Of a stretch of DNA of 55,681 bases, positions 24,755 to 33,768 are shown piece by piece. The notes under the pieces are model-generated. The model worked only from the letters and a program-made list of their open reading frames with translations, had not been told where the DNA came from and searched no databases. The stretch is from NCBI GenBank assembly GCA_051878935.1, contig JBJELB010000038.1:1-55681 (forward strand), in the 5' to 3' direction. Numbering within the stretch: the stretch's first letter is position 1; each line of letters starts with the position of its first letter. The position numbers were made by a program, and so were the translations under genes. Source of the DNA: CANQDT01 sp051878935. Its GTDB lineage: Bacteria; Bacillota; Clostridia; Lachnospirales; Lachnospiraceae.

Positions 24755-26253
24755 ACGCACCCCTTCTTTCTATACTCTTCTATAATCTTTCTTTCCGAAA
24801 ACGGTGTCTTTACACCATTGACATCATTGTATTCCTCATGGCCCTTTCCAAGCAATACAATCATGTCCCCCTCCTGTGCATGATCCATGGCATAATGAAT
24901 CGCATCCACACGATCCGGAATCATCACATATTCACTCGTTCCACGTTTTAAACCGATTTCAATATCTGCAAATATATCTTCAATTGCTTCAAACCGGTTA
25001 TTATCTGCTGTTACAATACAAAAATCCGCCATTTTGGATGCTGCCTCACCCATGTCATATCTTCTCTCTTTTGACCGGTTTCCACCACATCCAAACAGAG
25101 CGACCAATCGCTTCGGTTCATATTCGCGCAAGGTTGACAGAATACTTTGTGTACTCACACCATTATGTGCATAATCAATAATCATCGAATAATTGGAGTT
25201 CGTCGGTACATGTTCTACTCTTCCCTTTACATGAATATCGGATAGTGCTGATGAGATGACCTGTGCATCAATCTCTAATCCTCTGGCAACCGATAATGCT
25301 GCCAATGCATTGTATATACTAAATCTTCCCGGAACACTCAAATCTACATGCATGATATCACTTCCATGTGCGTCAGCACTATCCGTATCATCACAATATA
25401 CATCAAATGCAACTCCCAGAAAATCCTGACGTCTCAACAAAGAAATATTCGCTGCCCGATAAGCATTGTCCTCCTGAAAACCAAAGGTATGTATTTCACA
25501 GGAAGCATCCTGAATCATGAACGGAGTATTTTCATCATCTCCATTCACATAGCCCACTTTGCACCGGGAAAACAACAGACTCTTATAATAGCGATACTCT
25601 TCAAAGCTGGCATGCTCATTCGGTCCGACATGGTCATGCGACAAGTTGGTAAACACAGCATAATCAAAATGGAAACCGGCCACACGGTGCATCATCAGTC
25701 CCTGACTGGAAACCTCCATAATGACATATTCACATCCGGCATCAGCCATCATTCGGAAAAATTGCTGAACCTGATAAGATTCCGGTGTGGTATTGGCAAT
25801 ATCATAATGTTCTGTTCCAATGACAACACCATTCGTTCCAATCACTCCAACCTTCTTACCCGCTGTTTCTAGAATATGCTGCAGCATATAGCTGGTTGTC
25901 GTCTTCCCCTTGGTACCGGTCAGTCCAATCGCAACCAGCTCTCTGGCAGGATATCCAAAATAAGCAGCCGAGAGTACCGCCAGCGCATATCTTGCATTTT
26001 CTACAGAAAGAACAGTAATATCTCCTTCGACTACGATGTCTTCTTTCTCAACGACAATCGTCTTAGCACCCTTTTCCACTGCCATGGGAATAAAATCATG
26101 TGCATCTACCGTGGTCCCACTAATGCACACAAACAACGCATTTGGGATACACTTTCTCGAATCATAAATAATGTCAGAAACCTCGGTGTCGATATTTCCT
26201 TTCACTAATGTATATTCTAAATGATCCAGTAACGTATGTAATTTCAAAATCAC
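24751..26253 (-). CDS. murE: UDP-N-acetylmuramyl-tripeptide synthetase
   Basis: 500 aa Mur ligase with TGTKGKTTTSYM, NTTPES and DYAHNG motifs. It adds the third amino acid to UDP-MurNAc-L-Ala-D-Glu. The residue-selecting motif is TADNNRFE where meso-DAP enzymes carry DNPR, an unusual change of Pro to Asn; Asn-flanked Arg is kept, so diaminopimelate remains likely. The start is GTG at 26253 or TTG at 26247, the latter better spaced from AGAAGG. First gene of the murE-murF-amidase-xpt-cyclophilin-clpX run. Confidence 0.93.
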   Translation of the reverse strand: MILKLHTLLDHLEYTLVKGNIDTEVSDIIYDSRKCIPNALFVCISGTTVDAHDFIPMAVEKGAKTIVVEKEDIVVEGDITVLSVENARYALAVLSAAYFGYPARELVAIGLTGTKGKTTTSYMLQHILETAGKKVGVIGTNGVVIGTEHYDIANTTPESYQVQQFFRMMADAGCEYVIMEVSSQGLMMHRVAGFHFDYAVFTNLSHDHVGPNEHASFEEYRYYKSLLFSRCKVGYVNGDDENTPFMIQDASCEIHTFGFQEDNAYRAANISLLRRQDFLGVAFDVYCDDTDSADAHGSDIMHVDLSVPGRFSIYNALAALSVARGLEIDAQVISSALSDIHVKGRVEHVPTNSNYSMIIDYAHNGVSTQSILSTLREYEPKRLVALFGCGGNRSKERRYDMGEAASKMADFCIVTADNNRFEAIEDIFADIEIGLKRGTSEYVMIPDRVDAIHYAMDHAQEGDMIVLLGKGHEEYNDVNGVKTPFSERKIIEEYRKKGCV

Positions 26254-26346
26254 AGCCTTCTTTCCTTTATTATAAGTTTAGTATAGCATTTCTGTTCATA
26301 TTATAAAAGTCTATTTTTACGCAAGATACGACGAAAAAACATGAAA

Positions 26347-26383
26347 ACAGCACCGGAATGATTCTTGTTTTTTCCGGTGCTGT
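26347..26383 (-). terminator. Terminator after ung
   Basis: Perfect 12-bp stem (26347-26358 with 26372-26383), followed on the minus strand by a T-rich tract. Confidence 0.8.
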
Positions 26384-26389
26384 ACACTT

Positions 26390-27064
26390 TTATATCGACT
26401 CCAGCTTCCAATCCACAGGAGTAACTCCGTGTTCTGTCAGAAAGCGGTTCGCCTTACTAAATGGTTTGCTTCCAAAGAATCCCCGGTAAGCCGAAAGAGG
26501 ACTCGGATGGGGTGCCTCCAAAATCAGGTGATTCGGATTATTCAACATTTTCTTTTTCATTTGTGCAGGTCTGCCCCACAAAATAAACACAATCGGACGA
26601 TTCTGTAGATTCACTGCCCGAATCACTGCATCCGTAAACTCTTCCCAACCGATTTCACGGTGAGAATTCGCCTGATGCGCCCTTACCGTAAGCACTGTAT
26701 TCAATAGCAGCACACCCTGTCTGGCCCACTTTTCCAGAAATCCATGATTCGGCGCCGGGTATCCTAAATCATCCTGTAGTTCTTTGTATATGTTGACCAG
26801 TGAAGGAGGAATCTCCACTCCCGGCTTCACAGAAAAGCAAAGGCCATGTGCCTGACCAACATTATGATATGGATCCTGTCCAAGAATCACAACCTTCACT
26901 TCCGACAAAGGGGTCAGATGAAATGCATCAAATAAATGCTCCTTTTCAGGAAAGACCTGATAATGCAGATATTCTTCATTCACCCTTTGATAAAGCTTTT
27001 TGTAATAATCTTTTCCGTATTCCTCTTTTAAATAATCATTCCAGTCATTTGTAATTGGTGGCAT
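26390..27064 (-). CDS. ung: Uracil-DNA glycosylase, family 1
   Basis: 224 aa, normal length. Water-activating loop GQDPYH at residues 62-67 (catalytic D64) and DNA-intercalation loop HPSPLS near 186. It removes uracil from DNA to start base excision repair. It follows the amidase gene by 9 nt, an operon with a cell-wall gene that has no obvious functional link. Confidence 0.97.
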   Translation of the reverse strand: MPPITNDWNDYLKEEYGKDYYKKLYQRVNEEYLHYQVFPEKEHLFDAFHLTPLSEVKVVILGQDPYHNVGQAHGLCFSVKPGVEIPPSLVNIYKELQDDLGYPAPNHGFLEKWARQGVLLLNTVLTVRAHQANSHREIGWEEFTDAVIRAVNLQNRPIVFILWGRPAQMKKKMLNNPNHLILEAPHPSPLSAYRGFFGSKPFSKANRFLTEHGVTPVDWKLESI

Positions 27065-27073
27065 GGCTACTCC

Positions 27074-28861
27074 TTATCTTCCTGTCGGATACTCATCAAA
27101 TAATTCTATCGTAGTATCGTAAATTGCTTTTCCGACTGCTTTCAGTTTAGAATTCTTAGCCAATACCTTGCTGCAGTCACTCGGATTGCTTATAAAAGCT
27201 GTTTCAATCAAAACGCACGGAACCATGGCTTTTAATACGGCCAGATTCGGACGATTACTAATTCCTCTCTTCGTCAATGCAGTAGCCCCCACTACACTTT
27301 CCAGATAACGATTCGCCATCTCCAACGATGATAATCCGTTCTTCGTCTGATTGAGTGTTCCATTATATAACACACTTGTACCAGTTGATGTCGTTCCATA
27401 AGAATCTATGTGTACACTGATAAACATATCTGCATTTACTTCTGCCGCAAGATCACGCCGGTATACAAGAGAAGGAAGCCAGTCAGACAATCTGGAATAA
27501 TAAACTTTCACGCTTCCATCGGAATCAAAATACTCTTTTGCATATTTTACAATCTTTAAAGTAAGATCTTTTTCCTGAAGTCCATTTCCTATCGCTCCCG
27601 GATCCGTTCCGCCATGTCCAGCATCCAGAACAATAATCTTATCATATACCTCCTGTGGATTCATGATCTGAATCTGCACCTTACCCTGTTTTATTTTCTT
27701 AACTGCTGCACGATAAGTGGATGTCGTACATTTCAATGCTGTATTTCCACTCTCATCAAGTGAAACATCCATCTCCGTTACAATTGACGGAAGCAATATA
27801 TCTGCATTGATATAATAATCGACATAATCCCCGGCAACTGTTATCGTAAACGCTCTTGTATCCTGATCCTGTACGGTAACAGCACTTCCATCAACACCAT
27901 CCGGCAACGGAAGCGTAATAGAATTTATCGCTCCGATGTCCACAGTCGCCGTAGAAGGCTGATAGGAATATTCATATCCCAGCCACTTGCTGGCATATAC
28001 AGATGGTACCATCACATACGTCTTCTGATTGGAGACTAATTTCACTTTTAATGGAGTACAATCCATCTCTTGTTCTTTTTCATCCACAACTGCAACTTTA
28101 CTGCCCACTGTCATCACTACCGTGTGCTCATCATTTGCCAGCGTTATCTGTTGTTTTGCAGAATCATATGTATACGTAGAGCCCAGCTTTGACGTACCAT
28201 AGGTAGCCTTTGCCGGAACCATCACATTGTTATTCAACATCAATCCCGGTATTGCTGTACTAACCGTCTTATTAGCAGCATGAATCACTGCCTGAACGTC
28301 GGTATAATGTCTCTTAGTTCCACCATACTTAATATCAATACCGGCTTTTTGTGTCATGGTAATCATTGCCGTATTCGTATCAATATTCGCATAATGATAG
28401 TTCAGTCCCAGCCTTAATGCAATCGCTTCTGCAGGCACCAGAATCCTGGTCAGCTTACTCTTCTTATATGTAATCTCCATAGGAGCTACCGGCAGAGTAA
28501 AAGCGGTACCATTATGAAAGGCATTTTTACTATTTACGGTAACGACAACCATTTGGTCATAATAGGTAAACGTAACTGTTTTATTCTCCGAATCAATGGC
28601 AACATTGACTTTGAGTTTCTTCTTTCCAAACGCTTCTTCACATGGAAACAGTGATGTATCATTTGTAAATAATGCTGGTGTCTTTGTGAGGCTGACATTG
28701 GAACCGGCCACATTTATCTTTAGTTGTCTTCCTGAATATTTTTTCGTGATACCATCCTGAACATATTTGTATGAGAATGTTGCTGCTGATACCATCGGAA
28801 TCGCAGTCAACAGTATAACCAATGCAATGCATAAAGACAGTACCTTTTTCCCTCTGTTCAT
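27074..28861 (-). CDS. Secreted N-acetylmuramoyl-L-alanine amidase with copper-amine-oxidase-like N-terminal domains
   Basis: 595 aa. Signal peptide MNRGKKVLSLCIALVILLTAIPMVSA. Two copper-amine-oxidase-N-type (stalk) domains cover about residues 30-330 (PVAPMEITYKKSKLTRILVPAEAIALRLG is characteristic), a beta-rich AMIN-like stretch follows at 330-400, then Amidase_3 with VLDAGHGGTDPGAIG, SVHIDSYG and catalytic ETAFISNPSD. It should trim peptidoglycan at the cell surface, with the stalk domains holding it to the wall. It is followed closely by ung. Confidence 0.92.
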   Translation of the reverse strand: MNRGKKVLSLCIALVILLTAIPMVSAATFSYKYVQDGITKKYSGRQLKINVAGSNVSLTKTPALFTNDTSLFPCEEAFGKKKLKVNVAIDSENKTVTFTYYDQMVVVTVNSKNAFHNGTAFTLPVAPMEITYKKSKLTRILVPAEAIALRLGLNYHYANIDTNTAMITMTQKAGIDIKYGGTKRHYTDVQAVIHAANKTVSTAIPGLMLNNNVMVPAKATYGTSKLGSTYTYDSAKQQITLANDEHTVVMTVGSKVAVVDEKEQEMDCTPLKVKLVSNQKTYVMVPSVYASKWLGYEYSYQPSTATVDIGAINSITLPLPDGVDGSAVTVQDQDTRAFTITVAGDYVDYYINADILLPSIVTEMDVSLDESGNTALKCTTSTYRAAVKKIKQGKVQIQIMNPQEVYDKIIVLDAGHGGTDPGAIGNGLQEKDLTLKIVKYAKEYFDSDGSVKVYYSRLSDWLPSLVYRRDLAAEVNADMFISVHIDSYGTTSTGTSVLYNGTLNQTKNGLSSLEMANRYLESVVGATALTKRGISNRPNLAVLKAMVPCVLIETAFISNPSDCSKVLAKNSKLKAVGKAIYDTTIELFDEYPTGR

Positions 28862-28960
28862 AAGCCCTCCTTAATACAATATTTTGTACTCATTTTACCA
28901 TATTCGACACCTATAGTAAAGTATAACATTTCTGTTAACTAAATATTACCATATTATTAA

Positions 28961-29420
28961 TTGTGTCTGTGTAGTCTGCCCGTCTTACTGCAAATCCGCT
29001 CTCTGCCATGGCGCCCGCAGCACTCCGGTGGTTGCTTTTTCTCGCGCGTTTTCAGTTTTAAGAAAGGCATCGCACTCCGTTCCTATCACGTTTGATTACG
29101 CGCCTTATGATAAAACTCGTCAACACGCTGTGTTTCAAGTATCTTTTTCAGGCCGTTTGAAACAGTCGGTACTTAGGTCCTGTTTTTCAAGGACCTTATG
29201 TACCGCTACGGCTTTCAACAGGAGCGAGAGCGTCCTGAAAAAGATACTGAAATCACTAGCGGTTGACTCAAACAACTCAACGGCGCGTTTCGTGATATCC
29301 ACCGGAGTGCGTGTCTTTCTAAAAAACTGTGCGTCTTCGAAAAAGCAACCACCGGAGTGCTGCGGGCGCCATGGCAGAGAGCGGATTTGCAGTAAGACGG
29401 GCAGAGCGTACAGGACACAA
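28961..29420. repeat. Large palindromic intergenic element, copy B
   Basis: 460 bp between galE and the amidase gene. The outer arms are 67 bp each and perfectly complementary (28975-29041 with 29339-29405), extended by TTGTGTC/GACACAA ends. Inner halves have about 100 bp of imperfect complementarity around AAGTATCTTTTTCAGG and CCTGAAAAAGATACT. The centre is a hairpin at 29168-29204 (GGTACTTAGGTCCT ... AGGACCTTATGTACC). Flanks show no obvious target duplication. The frames open here on both strands mirror the repeat and carry no ribosome sites, so it is judged non-coding. Confidence 0.9.
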
Positions 29421-29424
29421 TGAA

Positions 29425-29464
29425 GAAAGCTCCATTCCCATATTGAGTGGGAACAGAGCTTTTG
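29425..29464 (-). terminator. Terminator after galE
   Basis: AAAGCTC/GAGCTTT outer stem and TTCCCA/TGGGAA inner stem immediately after the galE stop codon, ending in TTTCTT on the minus strand. It lies just outside element B. Confidence 0.7.
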
Positions 29465-29468
29465 AAAA

Positions 29469-30485
29469 TTAATCGTCATATCCGTTCGGATTATTCTTCT
29501 GCCATCTCCAGGAGTCTTCACACATTTTAACCAAATCTCTCTTAGCAGACCAGCCAAGCTTTTCCTTCGCTAAGGTTGGGTCTGCGTAGCAGGTTGCAAT
29601 ATCGCCTGCACGGCGCGGCTTAATCTCATACGGAATCTTTACTCCATTTGCTTCTTCAAATGCTTTTACCATATCAAGAACACTGTATCCGATTCCTGTA
29701 CCAAGATTGATTGCTTCCACACCACCTTGCATCTTCTCCATATACTGAATCGCACATACATGACCGGCAGCCAAGTCCACAACATGAATATAATCACGGA
29801 CACCACTTCCGTCCGGTGTATCATAATCATCACCAAAGACACCTAAGCATGGGAGTTTTCCTACCGCTACCTGTGTGATATATGGCATTACGTTATTTGG
29901 AATTCCTTTTGGATTCTCACCTAAACGTCCGGATTCATGAGCACCGATTGGATTAAAGTAGCGTAATAAAACGATATTCCATTCCTGATCCGATACATAA
30001 AAATCACGGAAAATATCTTCCTGCATCAGTTTTGTTCTGCCGTATGGATTGGTTACTGATAATGGGAAATCCTCTTTAATCGGAACTGTATGAGGATCCC
30101 CGTATACCGTTGCAGAGGAACTGAAAACAAGGTTCTTGCATCCATGTTTTCTCATAACATCACACAGCACCAGAGTACCTGCAACGTTATTCCAATAATA
30201 CTCCAATGGTTTTGCCACTGACTCTCCTACCGCTTTTAATCCGGCAAAATGAATCACGGAATCAATCTTCTCTTTTTCAAAGACATCTTCCATCTGGTCA
30301 CGATTTAAAATATCATATTCATAGAAGGTAACCTTCTTACCGGTTAACTCTTCTACACGGTCCAATGATTTCGCACTGGAGTTGCATAAATTATCAACTA
30401 CCACCACCTCATATCCTGCATTTAACAATTCAATACATGTGTGGCTACCAATATAACCGGCACCACCTGTTACTAATACTGCCAT
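29469..30485 (-). CDS. galE: UDP-glucose 4-epimerase
   Basis: 338 aa, the usual GalE length, from ATG 30485. NAD loop TGGAGYIGSH at residues 7-16, catalytic Ser in FSSSATVYG, and YxxxK as YGRTK. It interconverts UDP-galactose and UDP-glucose in the Leloir pathway. GGAG lies 6 nt before ATG 30485; an ATG four codons upstream has its AGGAAGG directly abutting. It follows manA by 34 nt and lies downstream of GH51 and GH36, consistent with use of galactose released by the locus. Confidence 0.96.
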   Translation of the reverse strand: MAVLVTGGAGYIGSHTCIELLNAGYEVVVVDNLCNSSAKSLDRVEELTGKKVTFYEYDILNRDQMEDVFEKEKIDSVIHFAGLKAVGESVAKPLEYYWNNVAGTLVLCDVMRKHGCKNLVFSSSATVYGDPHTVPIKEDFPLSVTNPYGRTKLMQEDIFRDFYVSDQEWNIVLLRYFNPIGAHESGRLGENPKGIPNNVMPYITQVAVGKLPCLGVFGDDYDTPDGSGVRDYIHVVDLAAGHVCAIQYMEKMQGGVEAINLGTGIGYSVLDMVKAFEEANGVKIPYEIKPRRAGDIATCYADPTLAKEKLGWSAKRDLVKMCEDSWRWQKNNPNGYDD

Positions 30486-30519
30486 CTGTTTCTCCATCCT
30501 TCCTGATATTCTATCCTGC

Positions 30520-31485
30520 TTAAATCCGAGTCATGATCAACTGTGCATTTCCGTTCACAGAAATGGTTCCTTCCTGAGCCGGAACAAAGATACTGTCACC
30601 TTTTCCTGCTTCCAACGTCTGACCATTCAAGGTCATTGTCACATTGCCCTCTACTACAATGAATGAGGTAAATGATGTCACATCAATCGGAATCTCCATA
30701 GAAGATTCCACTACATATTTGGTGGTGGTAAAATACTTGCACTTACCTAATAACTGAGCGGTATATCCTTCTAACTGCTCCTCTTCTCCGAAAGCACCTG
30801 GTTTCTGCTTTGCCGGCTCAAAATCGGATACGGCAATCGCTTTATCAACATGCAGTTCTCTCGCATTTCCATTCGCATCACGACGGTCAAAATCATAAAC
30901 ACGGTAGGTACAATTCGAATTCTGCTGAATCTCGCATATTACAATACCGGCACCAATTGCGTGAATCGTACCGGATGGGATAAAATATACATCCCCTTTA
31001 TGTACCTCAACTTTGTTTAATACTTCTAACACAGTGTTGTCTTCAATCCGCTTACGGAATTCTTCTGCGGAAACCTCCTGATTGACACCATAATACAGAT
31101 AAGCACCCGGTTCACAATCCAAAATATACCACATCTCTGTCTTTCCATATTGCCCTTCATGCTCCAAGGCATATTCATCGCTCGGATGAACCTGAATCGA
31201 CAACGACTGCTTTGCATCAATAAACTTGATTAATACCGGAAAATTCTCAAAGGCATCACAATGAGTTCCCAAGCCTTCACGACCAATCTCAGCTAAATAT
31301 TCATGAAATGTTTTCCCCTGCATCTTACCGGATGCAACGATACTCTGGCCATCTTTGTGATCAGATAATTCCCAGCTCTCTGCGACCTTATCAAAATCAC
31401 AATTTTTCCCATATACTGTGCGTAATTTCGTTCCGCCCCACAAATAATCCTTAAATGCAGGTTCCAGTTTTATCATAGCATTCAT
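30520..31485 (-). CDS. manA: Mannose-6-phosphate isomerase, class I
   Basis: 321 aa. Cupin zinc site seen as IQVHPSDEYA, the Glu of TEMWYIL and the His of PSGTIHAIGAG; start MIKLEPAFKDYLWGGTKL is typical of short Firmicutes ManA. It interconverts mannose-6-P and fructose-6-P, feeding mannose into glycolysis or supplying GDP-mannose precursors. GGAGG precedes the ATG. It lies 74 nt after the GH51 gene, with no terminator seen between. Confidence 0.94.
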   Translation of the reverse strand: MNAMIKLEPAFKDYLWGGTKLRTVYGKNCDFDKVAESWELSDHKDGQSIVASGKMQGKTFHEYLAEIGREGLGTHCDAFENFPVLIKFIDAKQSLSIQVHPSDEYALEHEGQYGKTEMWYILDCEPGAYLYYGVNQEVSAEEFRKRIEDNTVLEVLNKVEVHKGDVYFIPSGTIHAIGAGIVICEIQQNSNCTYRVYDFDRRDANGNARELHVDKAIAVSDFEPAKQKPGAFGEEEQLEGYTAQLLGKCKYFTTTKYVVESSMEIPIDVTSFTSFIVVEGNVTMTLNGQTLEAGKGDSIFVPAQEGTISVNGNAQLIMTRI

Positions 31486-31560
31486 CTTCTACACTTCCTC
31501 CCGATTCGATATCATATTCAGTATAAATCATATCCTGAATCAAGGCAAGAAGATTCTCAA

Positions 31561-33540
31561 CTAACGGGATGCTTTTATGCGGAACGCTGTTACACAGTAT
31601 TTTGGCATGATATACGTAAAGGTTTCCTTTATTCCATCCACTGCTTTTTCCACAATCTGAATTTTTTCCGGTTCTTCAAAACTATTCACATCATCCAAAT
31701 CATCCGACTGAATCGTATAAGACATAGCAGTATCGGATAGGACATGATACGGATGCAAGGACAGTTCCACCGTTCTCTCACTGTCTGCTGCATTTACCAC
31801 CTTGACAATCAATTCCTGAGCAGCTTCGTCATAAGATGTCGTAGTGTATATTTCTTTCTTCTCCGGCACATTACACAAAACTTCTATTTCACATGGAACC
31901 GTAACACTTCCGGTATGATTACCATACAGCTTCTGTACATAATAGCTTGGTGTTCCGAAGCTCTCAACATCATTAAACCAGATCATATCCGGTGTCCACT
32001 GAACATAATTCTGTCTCGCAAATAAAGGTGCATAACTTGCCATGAATACGACATCTGCATTTCGTTCAAGACCCGTCATAAAGGCTGCTTCTGATAAAGC
32101 GGCTCTCCATGTATTCTTCTTTTCATGATCCAAATCATGGGAAGCATATTCACCGGCAAACACTTTGAATCCATTACGATCATAGCTGTCATAACGCCCA
32201 TCATTCTCAAAGAACCAGTCAGGATTCTTATAATAATGCTCATCAATGACTGACGCAAACTGCTCAATCGCCTCAGGGGTGCCTAATTCCTTTGCTTTCG
32301 CATGCAGATAATCCCACGCACGATCAAATTTAGGACCTGACGGATCTGGTCCTGCCGTTCCAACCAGACGAATCTCCGGATATTGTTTTGCAAACGCTTT
32401 CTGGAAACGTTCGTAACGCTCATGAAAATGATTCGTATCCGTTTCCCATTGCTCATTACCAATTCCCACATACTCTAAATGGAATGGTTCCGGATGTCCC
32501 ATTCTCGCGCGCAAAGACCCCCATTTCGTAGAAGTATCACCATTCGCAAATTCAACCAGATCAAGAGCATCCTGGATGTATTCCTCAAAGGCTTCCGAAT
32601 CCATATCCAGACATTCGCCACTCTGATACTGACATGCAATCGTACAGTTCACAACCGGTAATGGTTTCGCACCAATATCCTCACACAATAAGAAATATTC
32701 ATAGTAACCTAATCCATATGTCTGACAATAGTCTTTATTAATCTCTGTATGTGTCTGCCAACGATTATAATTCTGTTTTCTCTCTGCGACATCACCAACT
32801 GACTCTTTCCAGTTATAACGGTTTGATAATGTTACACCTTCGATAATACAACCACCAGGAAAACGCAAGAATCCGGGTTTGATACCTTTTAGTTTTTCAA
32901 CCAAATCAGCTCGAAGTCCGTTCTTACGGTTATTGTATGTGTTCTGTGGGAAGAGAGAAATCACGTCAAAATCGACTGTTCCTGGTTTCATTAAACGGAT
33001 AACCAAATGAGCATGACGCACATCCTCTTTTGCCGTCATGACTGCCTCGTATTTATTCCATTCAGCCTGAACGCCATCAAAACTGGTCTCAGCATATACA
33101 ACCCCATCTTTTTCCACTGTCACTCTGATAGTGGCACCATAACGTCCTTTTGCATACATAGAAAAATCATACGATTCTCCTGCTTTACATGCAATTCCTT
33201 CATAAGCCTGATTATAGAATCCGGCTTTTCCAGTCTCATCCTTCGACGTAAAAGTCATGTAATGCGTATTGTTTTCATTCAAAGGCTCTGCATCACATAC
33301 CGTCATAGTTGCAAGATCTGCTGCCTCTTCATTCAGATTCCAGGAAAACAGAAATCCATCCGTAATCGTATCGCTCTTCTCGTCATAATACTGGCACTCA
33401 AAGGAACGATTCTCAATCATTTCTGCATACAAGCCACCATCAGCAGCATAATTAATATCTTCAAAAAAGAGACCAAACATATGCGGTTGAATAGAGACAC
33501 CCGGTTCTTGTTTTAATTGAATCTTGTAATCTGCTTTCAT
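31561..33540 (-). CDS. Alpha-L-arabinofuranosidase, GH51
   Basis: 659 aa without a signal peptide. N-terminal FGLFFEDINYAADGGLYAEM is the GH51 opening, followed by a CBM4-like beta-sandwich (about residues 90-200), then the barrel with LRFPGGC, acid Glu in GIGNEQW near residue 361, nucleophile Glu in VFAGEYAS near 461, and a C-terminal beta-domain. It releases terminal arabinofuranose from imported arabino-oligosaccharides in the cytoplasm. AGGAG precedes the ATG. Lies between GH36 and manA-galE, all on one strand. Confidence 0.93.
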   Translation of the reverse strand: MKADYKIQLKQEPGVSIQPHMFGLFFEDINYAADGGLYAEMIENRSFECQYYDEKSDTITDGFLFSWNLNEEAADLATMTVCDAEPLNENNTHYMTFTSKDETGKAGFYNQAYEGIACKAGESYDFSMYAKGRYGATIRVTVEKDGVVYAETSFDGVQAEWNKYEAVMTAKEDVRHAHLVIRLMKPGTVDFDVISLFPQNTYNNRKNGLRADLVEKLKGIKPGFLRFPGGCIIEGVTLSNRYNWKESVGDVAERKQNYNRWQTHTEINKDYCQTYGLGYYEYFLLCEDIGAKPLPVVNCTIACQYQSGECLDMDSEAFEEYIQDALDLVEFANGDTSTKWGSLRARMGHPEPFHLEYVGIGNEQWETDTNHFHERYERFQKAFAKQYPEIRLVGTAGPDPSGPKFDRAWDYLHAKAKELGTPEAIEQFASVIDEHYYKNPDWFFENDGRYDSYDRNGFKVFAGEYASHDLDHEKKNTWRAALSEAAFMTGLERNADVVFMASYAPLFARQNYVQWTPDMIWFNDVESFGTPSYYVQKLYGNHTGSVTVPCEIEVLCNVPEKKEIYTTTSYDEAAQELIVKVVNAADSERTVELSLHPYHVLSDTAMSYTIQSDDLDDVNSFEEPEKIQIVEKAVDGIKETFTYIMPKYCVTAFRIKASR

Positions 33541-33768
33541 ACTATTCTTCTCCTAAAGACTTTTTTGTATTGTATCATAAATATATGGATTTTTATAGAA
33601 AGAACGGGCAGTTTCCACTGCCCGCTAGTGTGTCCGGCACAAGCGGCAACTCCATGTCGGACATATATAGGACGCAACTTTGGAATGTCTATGGGAACAT
33701 CAGACTATAGAAAAAGGAAGGGGTTCAATTATAAAAATTGTTTCATCTGATACCCGTAGTTTGACATG
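33541..33768 (-). promoter_or_regulatory. GH36-GH51 intergenic region with hairpins and a degenerate regulon box
   Basis: 228 bp. AGGGGTTCAAT at 33719-33729 resembles the first 11 positions of the box found upstream of four other genes here. TATATG-like -10 candidates near 33663-33669 lie about 50 nt downstream of it, one helical turn more than the usual 41. A GC-rich hairpin (33605-33611 with 33618-33624) and a TGTCCG/CGGACA dyad follow. It could terminate GH36 or form part of a GH51 leader. Confidence 0.35.

Noticed and set aside
29028..29423. Open frame of about 130 codons in palindromic element B, with a similar peptide (FSVLRKAS, ITFDYAPYDKT) readable in element C
   Set aside because: The likeness follows from the repeated DNA. 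Both strands are open because the sequence is palindromic, there is no ribosome site, and the frame in C stops early. Treated as non-coding.
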